A DNA stretch of 64,000 nt from the NCBI RefSeq assembly GCF_910592395.1, contig NC_088324.1:8334953-8398952 (forward strand), read 5' to 3'. The stretch is from Lineus longissimus (lineage: Eukaryota; Nemertea; Pilidiophora; Heteronemertea; Lineidae). Below are positions 1 to 13,400 of the stretch, one piece after another (the stretch's first letter is position 1; each line of letters begins with the position of its first letter). Under the pieces are notes generated by a model. That model worked only from the letters and a program-made list of their open reading frames with translations. It ran no database searches and had not been told where the DNA came from. A program made the translations under genes and the position numbers.

Positions 1-3000
1 TGTTTGCACCAATCCGCTAAAACCATTCCACGCTATAGGTAGACCAGTTGGGAGTGTGTAGAGTGTGTCCCTGGGCCTTCCTGTCAACTTACCCCATGGC
101 CTTGTATCATCCTTTGGGTAATTTTGATGCAAAAAGCCACTCCTTCAAAGCACTGATGCTGAAGTGGTTAACATTCCTACAGACAGCATCGATTGTTCAA
201 CAACAAGTATGGTAAACTGCTGCTTTGAAAAACCAATCAACCTTGCCCTGGGCCTTTCGTTCACCTGAGCTTGTATCTTTCAAGGTACCTGTTATCAAAC
301 AGTACCGTACCACTTTGATTGAATATGAGCATTCGTCAATCAATCAGTGGATTCAAAATATCGATATTGAAATGAAATGGTTTGAATTCAAGTTCGGCTT
401 TTGATTTTGTCACGAAGTCAAATCAAGTCTTGGATTCTATTTCTTTTTTTAGAAAGTGTTTGAACAACCAGACTAGCCCTTTAAGGAATGATGCCTCTCC
501 TCTGTCATTCTGTGCTCATTTTATTACTGATTGTTTGGCATGTAATAGGCTACAACACCTGACATCTGAACAATCAACATGTTCTATTAATATTGATGAA
601 ATCAAACAAAATATCACACCCAACATGCAAAATTCAGATCAGATTCAGATTACAAATAGGGACCATTTTGCCCTATGGCTATGGGGCTCAAGGGTGGCCC
701 ATGTTTCATCACTTTGAAGATACAGATCGTCTAGGATATAGTGTTTCAGCAAAGGGGTTGGTGGGGCGCGGCCCGCTGCCTTTTCAAAATTTTCTCGTAG
801 TGCTCTGCCTTTTCATCAGTGACCAATGCATGTCCATTTAAAGCAGGGCACCCGCAATCTGCCTTTTTCAAAATGGCCTCCATTCTGCCCTGTGTTTTCA
901 GACTTCGGGCTGAAACATTCGGGATGCTACATAAACTACTATCATTTCTTCAATCAGAAGATCAAATTCAAAACGAGAGGAGAGGACAAACAGATCCAAG
1001 TAGGTTCATCAGCTCGGAGAAGACAAATCGAATCAATATAATATGCGTTAGGGCGTGGGTTCTTTGACGCGTTCGAACAATTGTATAGGCTTTGTATACG
1101 CCTTCTTGCCGATGCACGGCTTGTAGACGTTCCCCCGCCGATCGCCCATTATAATCTCATCTCCCAGCTGTCGCTTCCTGATGAATGCAGAGATGTGAGT
1201 TTTATTGATTGCTCTCCGTAATATCATTGTACGATTGTTAGGCCTTGGGTGATACTATTAGTTGGTTTACACTTTACGGGCATGATCAAGGTTTAAAAAT
1301 TCCACGTAGATGAGTAATTTTTGTCGCAGCGACTTGTGATTATGCTGCAATAGAATAAGTGGAACACAACCTTAAAGGGGTACGCCGTTCATTCTTATAT
1401 ACATTGTATTTACTGTTGGTCAAACTATATCAATTCCTATTTCTAACGCCAGGCAACGCCATCATCATCTTGACCCTCAAGTTTTGGATCCACTCTGCGG
1501 ACCCAGACTCCGTGATGAGGGGAGGTTACCGACAGAGGACTCCTCATGGTTCAGAATGGGACCTCATGGTGTGATTAAAATGTTTGTTGGCAGGGAGAAT
1601 GTCCTTCCCTGGAATTGTTGTCATTGTTGTCATGTCATAACATTGATGGGTTGGGATGACATTTTAAATGACACGCAAACCGCAAGAATAAATAGCATTG
1701 GCCTCACAATGCATTTCCTGTTGTTTGATGGACGCCCCTGGACACAGCGTCTTGATCTAAATATAGATTTGATGGGCTGGGAGATGGAATTCCTTTTAGG
1801 AAATAAGACAGAATGAGCGATTAAAGACCAGGTGTACTCATTAAAGTTTGATGGGTAATTAAAAATTTGAGAATTTTCCAATAATTTCTCATAATGTACC
1901 AGTGTGTTAATCACAAATAGGAAAATCACGTGAATTTTAAATTCTCATGTGAAGCAATATCTAGAGAATGATTAGCATGCTGAACGGTCGCTGATTCGAA
2001 CTATAGAAACAGTTGGGGGGGAGGGGGCATGCCAACATCACTGTGACCTTCGGCCTCTCTAACCTGCTCAGAACTTCTCTGCACCGCCATTAATCCATTC
2101 TGAGTTTCGGGGCCTTTCACTACAGGCACTATTAGCGACCTTATTAGTGATGTGTGCAAGGGGAGGAGCATTCAATTGACCCAGTGCTCAAGGATGGCAA
2201 AATGCAGGCCTTTCATCATGTACTGACCATTCATTCATTGGCATTCAATTGGACTCGTGAGGATTTTTCCCCTGAGAACGAAATCAATGTTGTTTGCCTG
2301 ACCGTTGTTATAGGAGATCAATAAACAACATCTGTTTGCCATTCCAGGCATAGTCCATATCTATCAGTGCAACTTTGCTGGCTACTAGTAGTCCAGTTCA
2401 AAAAATATTTTGGCTTGCTTCCTTAAACAAGTCAGGCAAAACACTGCTGTGTGGTCCAGTGCAATGAAAAGGATTGAAAGCCACAGCAGAAGTATCTCTT
2501 GTCGCATTACATATCGACTTCTCTCCGACGAACATTCCTGGATAGTCAATTCAATAAATAAATCAGAGGCAACCCAGAATTATCGGGTTTGTGCAGTTTA
2601 TCGGAGAAGTCTATCTACTCTAGCTATACTGGTCAGATGTCATAAAAATCTGTATTTGGCAGGAGCCAGCAGCCAGATTGGACTGACATCTGTACTAGCT
2701 ATACTGGTCATACTGGTCAGATGTCATAAAAATCTGTATTTGGCAGAAGCCGGTAACCAGATATGACCGACATCTGTACTTGATGCATTATTCTTTTTCT
2801 ACAATTTCCTCTGGTGACGTGTGCTTGGTGGCTGCAGCCACATCATGAACCTGCAGTCACGCCATGCCCCTAAGAAATAATCCGTTGAAACAAAAGATTA
2901 TCCTCCTAAGTCATGTTATCTTACATTGGTTCCAGCAGTGTATTGTATTCCTTGCAATGTCATCGATATTGTTACATTAATCCATTCAGCCTTCTTAGGG

Positions 3001-3330
3001 TGCCATTTTTTGATGCGCCGGTTCTTGGACAGCTCACTTCACTACATTATCTGTGAATCTGTCAGTTTGGGAAGGAGAGAGATGCAACAGTAGAGAGTTC
3101 CTCCACAAACCATGCAGTCGACAGACTCTTGCCGAAATTTACCTCAAGGAGGATCAAGAGACAAGCAGAAATCCACAGCTTTGCAACTTCTGATACAGGA
3201 ATAGTTCTTAATATACCAATAATGTCATTGCAAACTCTGCTGCTATCTTTGTCAACAATGTAATGGGTCATTGGCTCTGTTGATAGCAGGAGTCCTGTGG
3301 TACTGTGGAGCCACCCTTAGCGGACACCTC
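1..3330. other. Non-coding flank or upstream intron of endophilin-B
   Basis: No exon could be recognised. I looked for the N-terminal half of an endophilin BAR domain, which must lie 5' of the exon at 4351, and did not find it. The stretch is either an intron of that gene or its flank. At 1374-1392 is a TTAAAGGGGTACGCCGTTC-like end shared with the MITE at 61284, but no matching right end was seen nearby. Short open frames (for example 382-717, 1484-1816 and 2410-2766) have no recognisable domain and no splice context. Confidence 0.5.
2630..2775. repeat. Tandem pair of about 74-bp hairpin-forming units
   Basis: Two adjacent copies of a segment start with ctagctatactggtc and end with gacatctgtact. 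Within each copy CAGATGTC near the left is complementary to GACATCTG near the right, so each unit can fold as a hairpin. The second copy carries an extra catactggt. Confidence 0.6.
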
Positions 3331-3338
3331 TATATCAA

Positions 3339-3468
3339 AGACAATGGGTGATATGAATAGACTAGCAAATGCTTTTGCTGAAAACTCCATGTACATTTAC
3401 ACTAGGCCTTCCTGTACAAAACCGGAGTAAAAGCATTTGCTAGTCTTTATTCATATCACCCAATGTCT
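3339..3468. repeat. Inverted repeat, about 40-bp arms
   Basis: The left arm reads gacaatgggtgatatgaat, then tagactagcaaatgctttt. The right arm is its near-perfect reverse complement, ending in attcatatcacccaatgtc. About 45 nt separate the arms. Outside the arms are CGGACACCTCTAT-like and GGGACACTTCGG sequences resembling pogo-type MITE termini, so this may be the core of a short palindromic transposon. Confidence 0.65.
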
Positions 3469-3974
3469 CTATTTGGGACACTTCGGGAGAGAAAAACACC
3501 ATATTCTGCCTCACTTCCTCGGATTACATCAGTCTAAAATTTGCCGCTACAGATAAATTGCTGATAATAACCCCGAGTTTATTCACGATGAATGTGCAAC
3601 TTATACTGGACAGTTGCACTATTTCAGAGGCTACACGGACAATTCATTCTGCAGGCTATGTTCTCCCCTCGGTTCCAACAGTGTAGAATTTGTCGCTATG
3701 GTAAATTGCCTGACACGATAACCCTGGGTTTATTCACTATAAATTTGTAACTCATCCACTGCTACACTCCTAGCGATTGTTGGGATTGTCCCGTGGGAGG
3801 GCAAATTGCTGCGAGCAAAATTGATTATGTTGGCTGATGTTTTGTCGTCCAGGGAGCATCTCATTGGCACCGGGCAGAAACAGTGTTTTATGGCCTTGTC
3901 TGTTATTGAGTTGTGGGCTAGCGTCAACTAGGACATTAGTAGCTCTCTAAAACAGTATCGGGCAATTGTAATAT

Positions 3975-4135
3975 AGAGTAGGAGGAAGCTAGAGACCCTG
4001 GAGGAAACCTACACTGTCAAAGAGTCGCCCTCTCCATCACAGGAGTAACCGGGACCGACCAGGTGTTGAACCCGAGTCCTCAGAGGTGATAGGCGCGGAT
4101 GTTTCCACGGTGCCACTCCAACTGCCTTTGTCAGT
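3975..4135 (-). mobile_element. tRNA-derived SINE, minus strand
   Basis: On the minus strand a tRNA-like head carries GGAGTGGCACCGTGG (A-box-like) and GGGTTCAACACCTGG (B-box-like). A body follows with agggcgactctttgacagtg and taggtttcctcc. The same head and body occur on the plus strand at 62305-62465, which shows that this is a dispersed family. The tRNA-derived head identifies it as a Pol III SINE. Confidence 0.75.
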
Positions 4136-4149
4136 TCAAGGACACAAGG

Positions 4150-4335
4150 AGATCAGTGGCTAAGTGGTTGGGTAGACTGTGCCATCAAAGCGGCAGTGAC
4201 AGGCTCAGACTTCTTGGAGGCTTGGTAGAGCGCCGGGCTCATAATCAGGAGGTCATGGGTGCGACTCTCAGAAGGGTCACAGCTGTCGTTGTGTCCGTGA
4301 TTTGTAACTCGGCCCGATCTATATTCTAACCCATC
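4150..4335 (+). mobile_element. Second SINE family, tRNA-Met-like head
   Basis: The sequence ggtagagcgccgggctcata, then atcaggaggtcatgggtgcg, then actctc resembles the D-arm, CAT anticodon loop and B box of an elongator tRNA-Met. A related, less decayed copy lies at 19212-19360 on the minus strand. This element directly follows the oppositely oriented SINE at 3975-4135 and ends about 15 bp before the exon at 4351. Confidence 0.6.
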
Positions 4336-4350
4336 TCGATCTTGTTTCAG

Positions 4351-4484
4351 GCACGGCACTTATAAAATGTGGTCAAGCTCAGATGAGAATAGGAATCGCC
4401 CAAAAAGACTTTGTGTCGTCTGCCGCTTCCAACTTCCTCCAGCCGCTGAAGAACTTCCTTGAGAGTGACATGAAAACACTCGGG
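4351..4484 (+). CDS. SH3GLB: Endophilin-B exon (BAR domain, middle)
   Basis: The acceptor is cttgtttcag and the donor gtttgtaa. The exon enters in phase 1 (one codon base from the previous exon), so at least one coding exon lies upstream. It encodes TALIKCGQAQMRIG, then a segment ending FLESDMKTLG, which matches the conserved middle of endophilin-B BAR domains. Confidence 0.9.
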
Positions 4485-7400
4485 GTTTGTAAATTGTATT
4501 TATCCGTGCCTCAGATATGTCTAGTGCACTTTTCTAACACCAGGTGATGGCAGTGACTGCACAGAGTTGGTATAGCACTATGCATGTACCAGTTTTCAAA
4601 CGTTGTGTGTTGATTTGTGCAGAGTATGTGTGGACTCGGAGAAGATATTGCAAGTCAGGAATTTACACAGTTCCAGCAGGTCTGTGTCGGAAAATCAAAA
4701 CTGGGAGGGTTGAGCTAAAATGTAGCCTCAAACCTGAGGCGCTTTGGCAAACCATTCTGGAAGACACTGACAGTGAACCATCGGACATTATTTGTTGTTG
4801 TGATGTAACTTTCTCTTATCGATTACAGAAAGAGAGGAAGATATTGGAAACGAAACGACTTGATTTGGATGCGAGCAAGAACCGGTTGAAGAAGGCCAAG
4901 TCATCACAGTCAAAAGACCAGGTGGGTTACGGGGGACAGAGGGTAGCAGGCAATAGCATGGCCTAGGAGAAGTCTTCAATCAGGATTGCTGGTTGTGGTT
5001 GTGTGTGTATGGGGGGGGGAATCGGGCGACTCTGTTATACCAAAATGTAGTAAAAGCATCTTGATATGCATGCCTTCCAGGGTGTCAGTATGGAACGCAG
5101 GGAATAGTTCTCGGTGAAGATAATCTTTAGAAGTGAATGACGATACTGTCTTGACTTTGTGGTCGTCATCATTTGTGATTTCGTTGCAGCTCCAGAAAGA
5201 GGTTTATGTAAGACATTTCTTAAATTGTTTCAGTATTGTTTTGAACCAATCAGTGTTGTACGCAGTATTGTACTCGCATAATGCCAGGCGCCCATTGCCG
5301 GTGGTCAGATATTTTTATTACTGCCGATTGACCAACAGAAATAGCAGGGTCTGTAGCATTGCAGCTTGAGTGCCTGGCATTTTGAATTGTATTTGTTCTA
5401 TTTTATTATCAACTACGGCTGTGTGGACCCAGTTAAGAGAGAAAGTGGCTTTGATTGGAGCGTTTTGTGTTTTTATCGGGCTTCACATATCTGGACGATT
5501 TGATGTAAACTGTGGCTCTGATTATTGCTAATGGAGTGTTTTCTGATGGTGTGTTTTGTGCAGTATTCTAAAACACCTTGGTTACACTGTCTCAGTTTTA
5601 TATGTTGGCCTCGTTTTGACCATGGAGGTTCTGATGAGTCAACCATAACCTCTTTGGTTTGTATAAAATGTGTCAAAAGCAGATTGTTGGTGTATTTCAT
5701 GCCTTAAATATATCAAGCTTGAGATGATTTGATATAGAAATTGATACCTTTTTTCCAGTCGGTATTTGTTGCCTCATCAAACACCGCTCAGGTGGAGCTA
5801 GCTGGCCTTGGTTTTGCACTTCATTTTTGGTCGCCCAGGGTCTGTGGCGAGACAACCAATACCCCCACAATGTTATCTGCACCGTCACAAAAACCCCAGC
5901 ACCACTTGGTATCAATTCCTAAAACAGTGTTTGAGTAATATATTTTGGTTAAAAGACAATCACATAGTAATTTGCCTCATGGTCCTCTTAACTGAGTTCG
6001 CACAGTATCTTTACAAATACAATATTTACTTCTAATCATCATCGTTATATTCATCTTCTCTAATGTTTACATTTTATGACCGATTTCTTGGTCAGACGTA
6101 TTGAAAATTACTTTTAACACGTTTAAGAATGACGCACCGGTAGCTCTTACTCCGTCACAGGTAAGATGTCCGTTGGTTGCAGGTTCAAATCAGTTGTAGG
6201 ACTCTTTAAGTGTCTTGGCAATCCAATGTGGTCGTAGAAATTGCTAGCAGACGTCGTCATTGCTCTTATTTTGGTAACTCTCGGCCAGAAATATGGTGAC
6301 GACATGTGACCAATTTCCCTCTTCTGCTGCACATTTTGTAAAAGCCAAAATGGTTTCTGGCTGCTCTAGGAAAAGCCCTAGAGTGAAATGAAAAAACTTT
6401 TACCTGGAGTTTCCTGTTTTTCTGGAAAATTGCCCCTCTCTGGAAATCCTGGCCTTGCCTTATGATGACTGCTATCAAATCAGAAGAGTCTGGGATCACA
6501 CCACATGAAAGCTGTTCCTGATCACTGTAGGGAACATGACTTGCTTTACAATTTCAACTGAACGATTTCAAATAAGAGCAATGAATGACAGTGACCGCAT
6601 TGGATTGTGATTTAGGGATAGAAGGACGACATTTTGAAGTAATGAGCTTTTGGTTACACCTATCTCCCAGTTGGGAGTCTTGGTATGTAGTTGGTTTTCT
6701 ACGATCCTCGTTAGTCCGTCTTAAGCTTTGGGTAATTTTGGCTTAATCCCCAAGGGGAGAGGCCTGTGAATGGCCCTGGTGTACAGATGTGCAGATTTCA
6801 GACTTTTCCCCACATCATTTTCCCTCGTGCAATTATTTCTTCCCTTGGAAAATTTGTGCGACTTCCTTGTCAACATTCACTGGTGATATCTCTTAAGTGA
6901 CGTGATGCAACAGGTTCATATCAAGAGTAAATAAGGACAACAAAGTCGTTAATTCTTGATACAATAGATTCATATCAAGAGTAACTAAAGACTCAAGTCT
7001 TCAATGCATGATACAACAGGTTCATGTCAAGAGTGAAAAAAGCCTAAAGTCGTTAATTCATGATACAACAGGTTCATATCAAGAGTAGATAAAGACTAAA
7101 GTCTGATGATACAACAGGTCATATCAAGAGTAATGATTTGACAGGTCATATCAAGAGTAATGATACGACAGGTCATATCAAGAGTAGTGATACGACAGGT
7201 CATATCAAGAGTAATGATACGACAGGTCATAGCAAGAGTAATGATACGACAGGTCATAGCAAGAGTAATGATACGACAGGTCATATCAAGAGTAATGATA
7301 CGACAGGTCATATCAAGAGTAATGATATGACAGGTCATATCAAGAGTAATGACACAACATGTACATATCAAGAGTAAATAAAGACTAACCACTTTCTATT

Positions 7401-10400
7401 CTTGGTCTTACCTGGTAATATTCATAGTTGTTTGAATGCATGTTATGTTGGTGTTTGACTGTCATCCTCTCTCTCTGCTTCATGCTATCAGTTTGATGAT
7501 TTGACCACCGTGCCACTGGACGAGGTTGGACACATTTATATTTACGGTTCGACTCCATTCACGCAGACGTCAGCGATATGACTCGCACTTTCAGAATCTT
7601 TTTGTTGCACGTAGCTGCGATTATAATCCCAGGTTGCAGTGATTTAAATCACCCCTTTGTGCTGCGGTTTAGCCCTGTCTGGATGACTGCCCAAGCCTTC
7701 CTTCGAGACCATAGTGTACACGTTCCCATTTAGATTGTTACCGACTGACCCCCTTGAAAATATTTTATCAAATTTGGTTTGGCAGGCGGGCAGTGAGGAG
7801 GTGAGAAGTCTCTGATAATTCTGGTGAATGGGTCGAACTTCTAGTCATCGTCTTGTAGTAACTCATTGTTATTTTGTAGCTCGTTTATTTTTATAAATTT
7901 TGATCAGGCGTTATAATTCATAGATTGATTTCTGTAGTCAGTTATTTTCTTCCGTCATTTTGGTATCGAATGGAGTCAAGGGATATTTCCTCTGAAAGAG
8001 TGATGTAATAAGTTCAAAACAAGAAGAACAAAATGTTCAAGTACCTCCTCTACTCTTTGTTTTACCTGTAGCAGTGATGTTATACTAACCTAAGTCAAGG
8101 ATAGCTCTCCTAATGGCAGCAGTCAATAAGAGGGAGTACCAATCTGGCCTATACCTGGACACGCCGTCGTCATGAAAAATTTTAATTTGACCATAAAACC
8201 TTGCAACACATCAGGAGTTTTAATGAGAAATGTGGTACACGCCCCTTCTTTTTTCTGGCTACTTGATCTGCCCCTGTGTGTTATACTATCCTTAAGGTCG
8301 GTGCTCATAAGGATGTATGGGGTGATAGGCCAGATGGGTACTTTCTCTAATAAACTGCTGGTAATGACAATGTCAATGACGTTAGTGTATTACATGTGTA
8401 TGACATCAACGTTGGCCGCATGTGCGTCATTCACCTGTCCTGATGGAACAATGTTGATTTCAACATGTCACTAACATGTTTTTATTTCCATCTTCACACT
8501 GTGTCACTTTCATTTCAATCAGTTTTAAGTGCCTGCTCACAAACAAGCGACAATTCACTGCAACGAGTGATAAAAAGATCCCTTGTCTGCAGGTGAAACC
8601 TATAATGGCTGTGTTTGATATAGGTGGCAGTTGGCAGAAGTCGCTGATTCTTTCTGCCTTTGATGACCAATGCAGACAAGAGATTTTCATTGCTTGCAGT
8701 CATAATCGAAGATTGTCACTCATTTGTGGGGTGCTTTACCATCTCTTCACTTACAAGAAGTTCAGAGAATTTTAGAGATTAAGAGTGTTTGTGTAGGTAA
8801 AAAAATCACCCTCTTAGATTCTGCTCCTTTCTGATTAAAGTTAGTATGTTATGAGTTCGTGAAGAGATTTAAGTTTTGAGGTCAACCTGCAAATTTTGTT
8901 CAGTGTAAATATCGTAATTTCATCCCTCATGAAATGTGGGTTACACAAAAGTGAGATGTACCAATGTATAACATATTTTATTCTTTAATTCTTGCTACAA
9001 AGGAGGCGGAAATAGCCAAAGTAAGTTGATGACTTTCGGGTTGGTTTATTGGCACTTTTGATATATGCATGAAAGGGATGGCACTAGGATAGGGTTCCTT
9101 TAAGGCTTGAAGGTTAAATGTTTTGCTACGTGGTGAGAATTCGATGTTGTGCGCTACAATCTTTTGATTTGCTTTCTTGTCTTGTTGTGCACTACGTGTT
9201 TATTGTAGCGTTCAAAAGGAACATCCGTCGTCGAGCACAGATCATAGGGAGCAGTACTGTTGGGCATGTTGTGCATAATGGGAGCATTACTTTGACAGAA
9301 CTGTAATTGTTTGTTTATTTACACCTTTGTAATTTAGGACTCGTAGAACTAGCGTTTGAAGATTATTGCATTGTTCGTCTTGTTTTTTCCCTTCCCTTAA
9401 TTTCAATGTGATTGTGCTTTTGGTTGTTGTCTGAATTGATTTCTCAAAGTTCTTTCATCATAGCTGCAGCTTACCATTATTTCTGATTTCTGATTAACTG
9501 ATTGTGCTTGTCAGCTGTGCCACGCACGGGAAGGTTTTATGTACATAGTTGGATGTGACTAAGTGGTATCCTGTTGTCATGAGTTGGTTTAGACACATAT
9601 AATTGTAAAAGAGAATGAGGGTTGTCTGTCCTGATGTCTATTCTAGAAAAGGCCATATCTGGGTTCCCAATGGCGTATTTGGCCAAGTCCCGAATACTGA
9701 TTTTCTGGACAATTTTTTTCTCCAGCCCCAATCCCAGTAGTCATTTTGGGACAATCCTGGTGTCCCAAAAAAGATCATTCCACTCAGTTGGTCTGACTTG
9801 TCATTACGAATGACTGCACTCATCTCAGAACTGTTGTGAAGTGAGTTTGGAAGCCATACAGGCTGTTCCAGAAAGACTGCAACCATCTTAAGGTCTCACA
9901 AAAGAAAATTGACTTGGTTGACTATATTTTCATGAATAATATCCTTTCAGCAGTACAAAACTCATGATATTGGTCTCAAATCCTTGATCAGGATATAGAG
10001 GACTGTCGTCTGTTTATGCAGAAGTCACTGGGATGGCCGACTTCATGGCTGAGGAACCGGAGCCATTGCAATGACGTTGTTCTATTCATCATTATGTCAA
10101 TCAAATGTTATATTTTCCAGGCAGAGAAAGACCTGCACGCATGCCAAGTGGAGTTCGATCGCCAGGCCGAGGTCACTAAGCTGCTATTGGAGGGAATCAG
10201 CGGAGCGCATGTGAGTTATGAATGGATTCTGTGTTTTTGGGATGGCGCTTCACCCCTATTTGAAGTCTGAGCTGTACCGTGAGGGACGCCCAAGAGCAAA
10301 AATGGAAATAAACCTTTGTCTTTAGGGTTGGGGATGTACACCCCATCAGCTATCATAGCATTTATGATGGGAGATCTGATGCTAAATTTGGTTTGTGATA

Positions 10401-13400
10401 AACGTCATAGATTCTACCATGGGCCGTCATAGATTCTACCATGGGCTGTCATAGTTTCTACCATGGGCCGTCATAGATTCTACCATGGGCCGTCATAGAT
10501 TCTACCGTGGGCCGTCATAGATTCTATTGTGGGCCATCATAGATTTTACCGTGGGCCATCGTAGATTCTACCGTGGGCCGTCATAGATTCTACCATGGGC
10601 CATCATAGATTCTACCATGGGCCATCATAGATTCTACCGTGGGCCATCATAGATTCTACCATGGGCCATCATAGATTCTACCTTGGGCCATCATAGATTC
10701 TACCGTGGGCCATCATAGATTCTACCATGGACCATCATAGATTCTACCTTGGGCCATCATAGATTCTACCGTGGGCCATCATAGATTCTACCGTGGGCCA
10801 TCATAGATTCTACCGTGGGCCATCATAGATTCTGCCATGGGCTAATTGGTGAAATCGTTCTATTCTAGGCACATCACCTTAAATGTCTGAATGAGTTCAT
10901 CGACGCCCAGATGAACTACTACGCCCAGTGCCAGCAGTACATGGCTGACCTACAGAAGCAACTAGGAAGGTAAGAGATCGTCCCGAGGACACACGTGGTT
11001 GTCCAGCTAACAGAGGTTTCGGCAAAGGGTGATTCCACTGTAGCTTCTATAGTTTGACCTCTAATCGAGACACCGCACTCCCAAGAGTCTTTAATCAAAT
11101 AACATGGTCGTGAATCATGTCATTTGGAAGAAAAGTGCTAATTTCAAAACCCTGCATGCCACACTCATGCACTTGCTTGAAGAAGGCCATGGAAATCTCC
11201 GCCTTGTCTAAGCTATCATCTCCGTAATTGTGCAATACACACCTCACCTCTACTATCTCCTGCCGGCCTAAAAAACTTAACGATATGATTAACGAATGTT
11301 AGAGAGGTAAGTTTATGGTCAGTGAAGGTCTGATTACACTACAGCAGGAACCTGCACGGTTTCGCGTCATTTGGGGAGAAAATGGTACTGGTTCTTAATA
11401 GGTTCATTTCCATGTTTTCACCATAAAATTTTTTTAGTTAAATGACGGGTCTCTTTCCACTCGGATTAGCCTGGTGAGTTATTTCTGGTTGCAAGATGAG
11501 GCTTGGGCGTTGGTTTCCCCGGAAGGAGATAACTGGTTGCCCATCATGGAGTTTGCTCACACGAGACCGCAATCACGTCTTGCCAGATACACACCATGGG
11601 AAGATCTCCAGGGCATCATAAAAATGGCTTCCATATGCGAGTCAGAAATAAGATGTCATTTGCTCCCTGTTTACCAATGGTTGAGACCATGCAGTGCCTT
11701 CAGGCCAGTGAGGTCAAGCTAAAACGCAGTCATCTCAAAGAATTTAAAAAGAATATCCCAACATTTTCAATGTCATCGTGTGAGGTAAGCTAACATTGAT
11801 GGTCAGCAAGTTTCTCTTGGCTTAAAACTTTTCCAGGTTGGATGGGGTGCTGGATTGTAGTGGGGCCCTTGGCCCATCGCTTCTTTCCTGCTGTCTGTGT
11901 TAGGAGTGCATCCCTTTGCCCCTCATGAATTATATCAAGTATGCATGTCTCTTAATGCATACTTGGTTACCGTATATTAAGTTATAAAACTTTTACAGGG
12001 CTGCCTACCCTTACGTGTGGAGGAAGTTTTCCACATTCTCTAGTCTGTTCACACTTTGTCAGGGCCATTTTACACTTCAATTCAAGGAGAGGTCTCATGT
12101 AAAAACCTTCAAAAGACCCAAGCATGACACTTTCTGTTGCTGATTTAAACTTTTTCACCAAGAGTTTTACGCATGGTCGGAGTAAGGGTTGGTAGTTCTG
12201 CTTTCACAACATCTTGATAAGATGTCAAACTTCGACGTAAACTTGACATTTTTAAGGTACAGTGCTCATCGAAACCTATCAATACCTTCAGTTTCAGTAC
12301 ATAGTTCTCCTAAGGTCCCATTTCTCCTATGTGGAGCTCAAATGAAGTACCACTTTTAAGGCAGCATCTGCTAAAGCATAAAAAGGGCAGAGCGGTCTGC
12401 GTATCAGAGATCATTTGGTGAAATGTTTGGACTAGCGCCACCTAAAAAAGAGTACATGCAACGTGTAACTTTCAGGTCAATTCTAAAATTACTTGACAAC
12501 TGAAGGTAGGTGTGTTTCATTGAGCTCTCCTTAAAATTTGAGAATAATAGGTTTGGTTCTGAGGTTAAGGTGCTAAATAGTAAACATACGAGGACTAAAT
12601 TAATGACAAGAGCAAAGCATCCCGCAAACGAGAGACGTCTGTTGCAGCGACTTGAGATTATCACATGCCACAAAAAACCTCTTTGTCCCTATCATCGCAG
12701 GTGCCTGCAACAAGAATCTGTCATCACTTTGACGTGCTTTGAATATCGAACACACGTAACAGCAATCTCTTGTTTGTGCGGTACCAAGAATAAATTTCTT
12801 GAATTCTTGGTGGTACCTACATTTGCTCTTGAATTTAGTTGCCTGTGTAACTGTCATTTGGGATGTCTGTCTTTGCTTTTACGCCTGGCTTTGCCTCGAG
12901 GCATGTGTGAGCTTCGTAGAGTTTTGATTTGGGATTGGCTTTTGGGGTCAAGCTCTGGGTTGAGGTATTCTTTTTTGGGGAGCGTCTCTGTTCTATCGCT
13001 TGATTTACCTCAGCACTGATCCACCTGTGTAGAGGGCCGTGCGATTCACTTGACATTTTTTTCATGAAATTACCTTAATTTGAAGTGAAACCGTCAACAA
13101 TGTCGAACCAATGCAGAAATAAAGTTATGATCCAATTAGGTACCGAGATGGAATTGGTCTACATGATCTTATTCTTATGAGGGCATTCGTTTTCTTTCCT
13201 ATAGGTCTTCGTCCAAAGGCGATGAAGAAAGGTTTGAAACGTTAAGAAATCTGTTGTTTTTTTCCTCACATTATTTCTCACATTATAGATAGATGTACGT
13301 AGTTGATAATACACTTTCCATTTGAAACTTGTGCGGCCAATCCACTGCCTCCTAACAGATTCCCAACATCTTCACGTCTGGCCCATACTCATTATCCTGA

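Larger units (their letters stand above)
4922..9002 (+). other. Large endophilin-B intron
   Basis: This 4.1-kb intron holds a nested inverted-repeat element (5715-5930), a minisatellite (6903-7380) and a MITE (8117-8360). Open frames such as 8172-8474 and 8476-8775 lack any recognisable domain. A short LQKE-encoding stretch at 5191, between cag and gtttat, looks like a possible microexon but has no support. Confidence 0.7.

Noticed and set aside
5625-5660. CTGATGAGTC, resembling a hammerhead ribozyme core
   Set aside because: There is no GAAA on the other side of a stem II at the right distance. The CTGATGA motifs in the 152-bp satellite also lack the GAAA half.
7096-7392. Repetitive 98-codon minus-strand protein (TCRIITLDM repeats) and its plus-strand counterpart
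   Set aside because: Both are produced by the 27-bp minisatellite, whose period is divisible by three; there is no splice or domain evidence.
11702-11785. Exon-like stretch ASEVKLKRSHLKEFKKN... with AG before and GTAAGC after, in the endophilin-B intron
   Set aside because: It is phase 0 at both ends, but the flanking exons require phase 2. Read in the required frame it stops after a few codons.
13195-13255. ggcgatgaag...gaaacgtt, like the hammerhead motif of Penelope-like elements
   Set aside because: The CUGAUGA core is incomplete and no reverse transcriptase or repeat partner was found. Noted only as a possible decayed tail.
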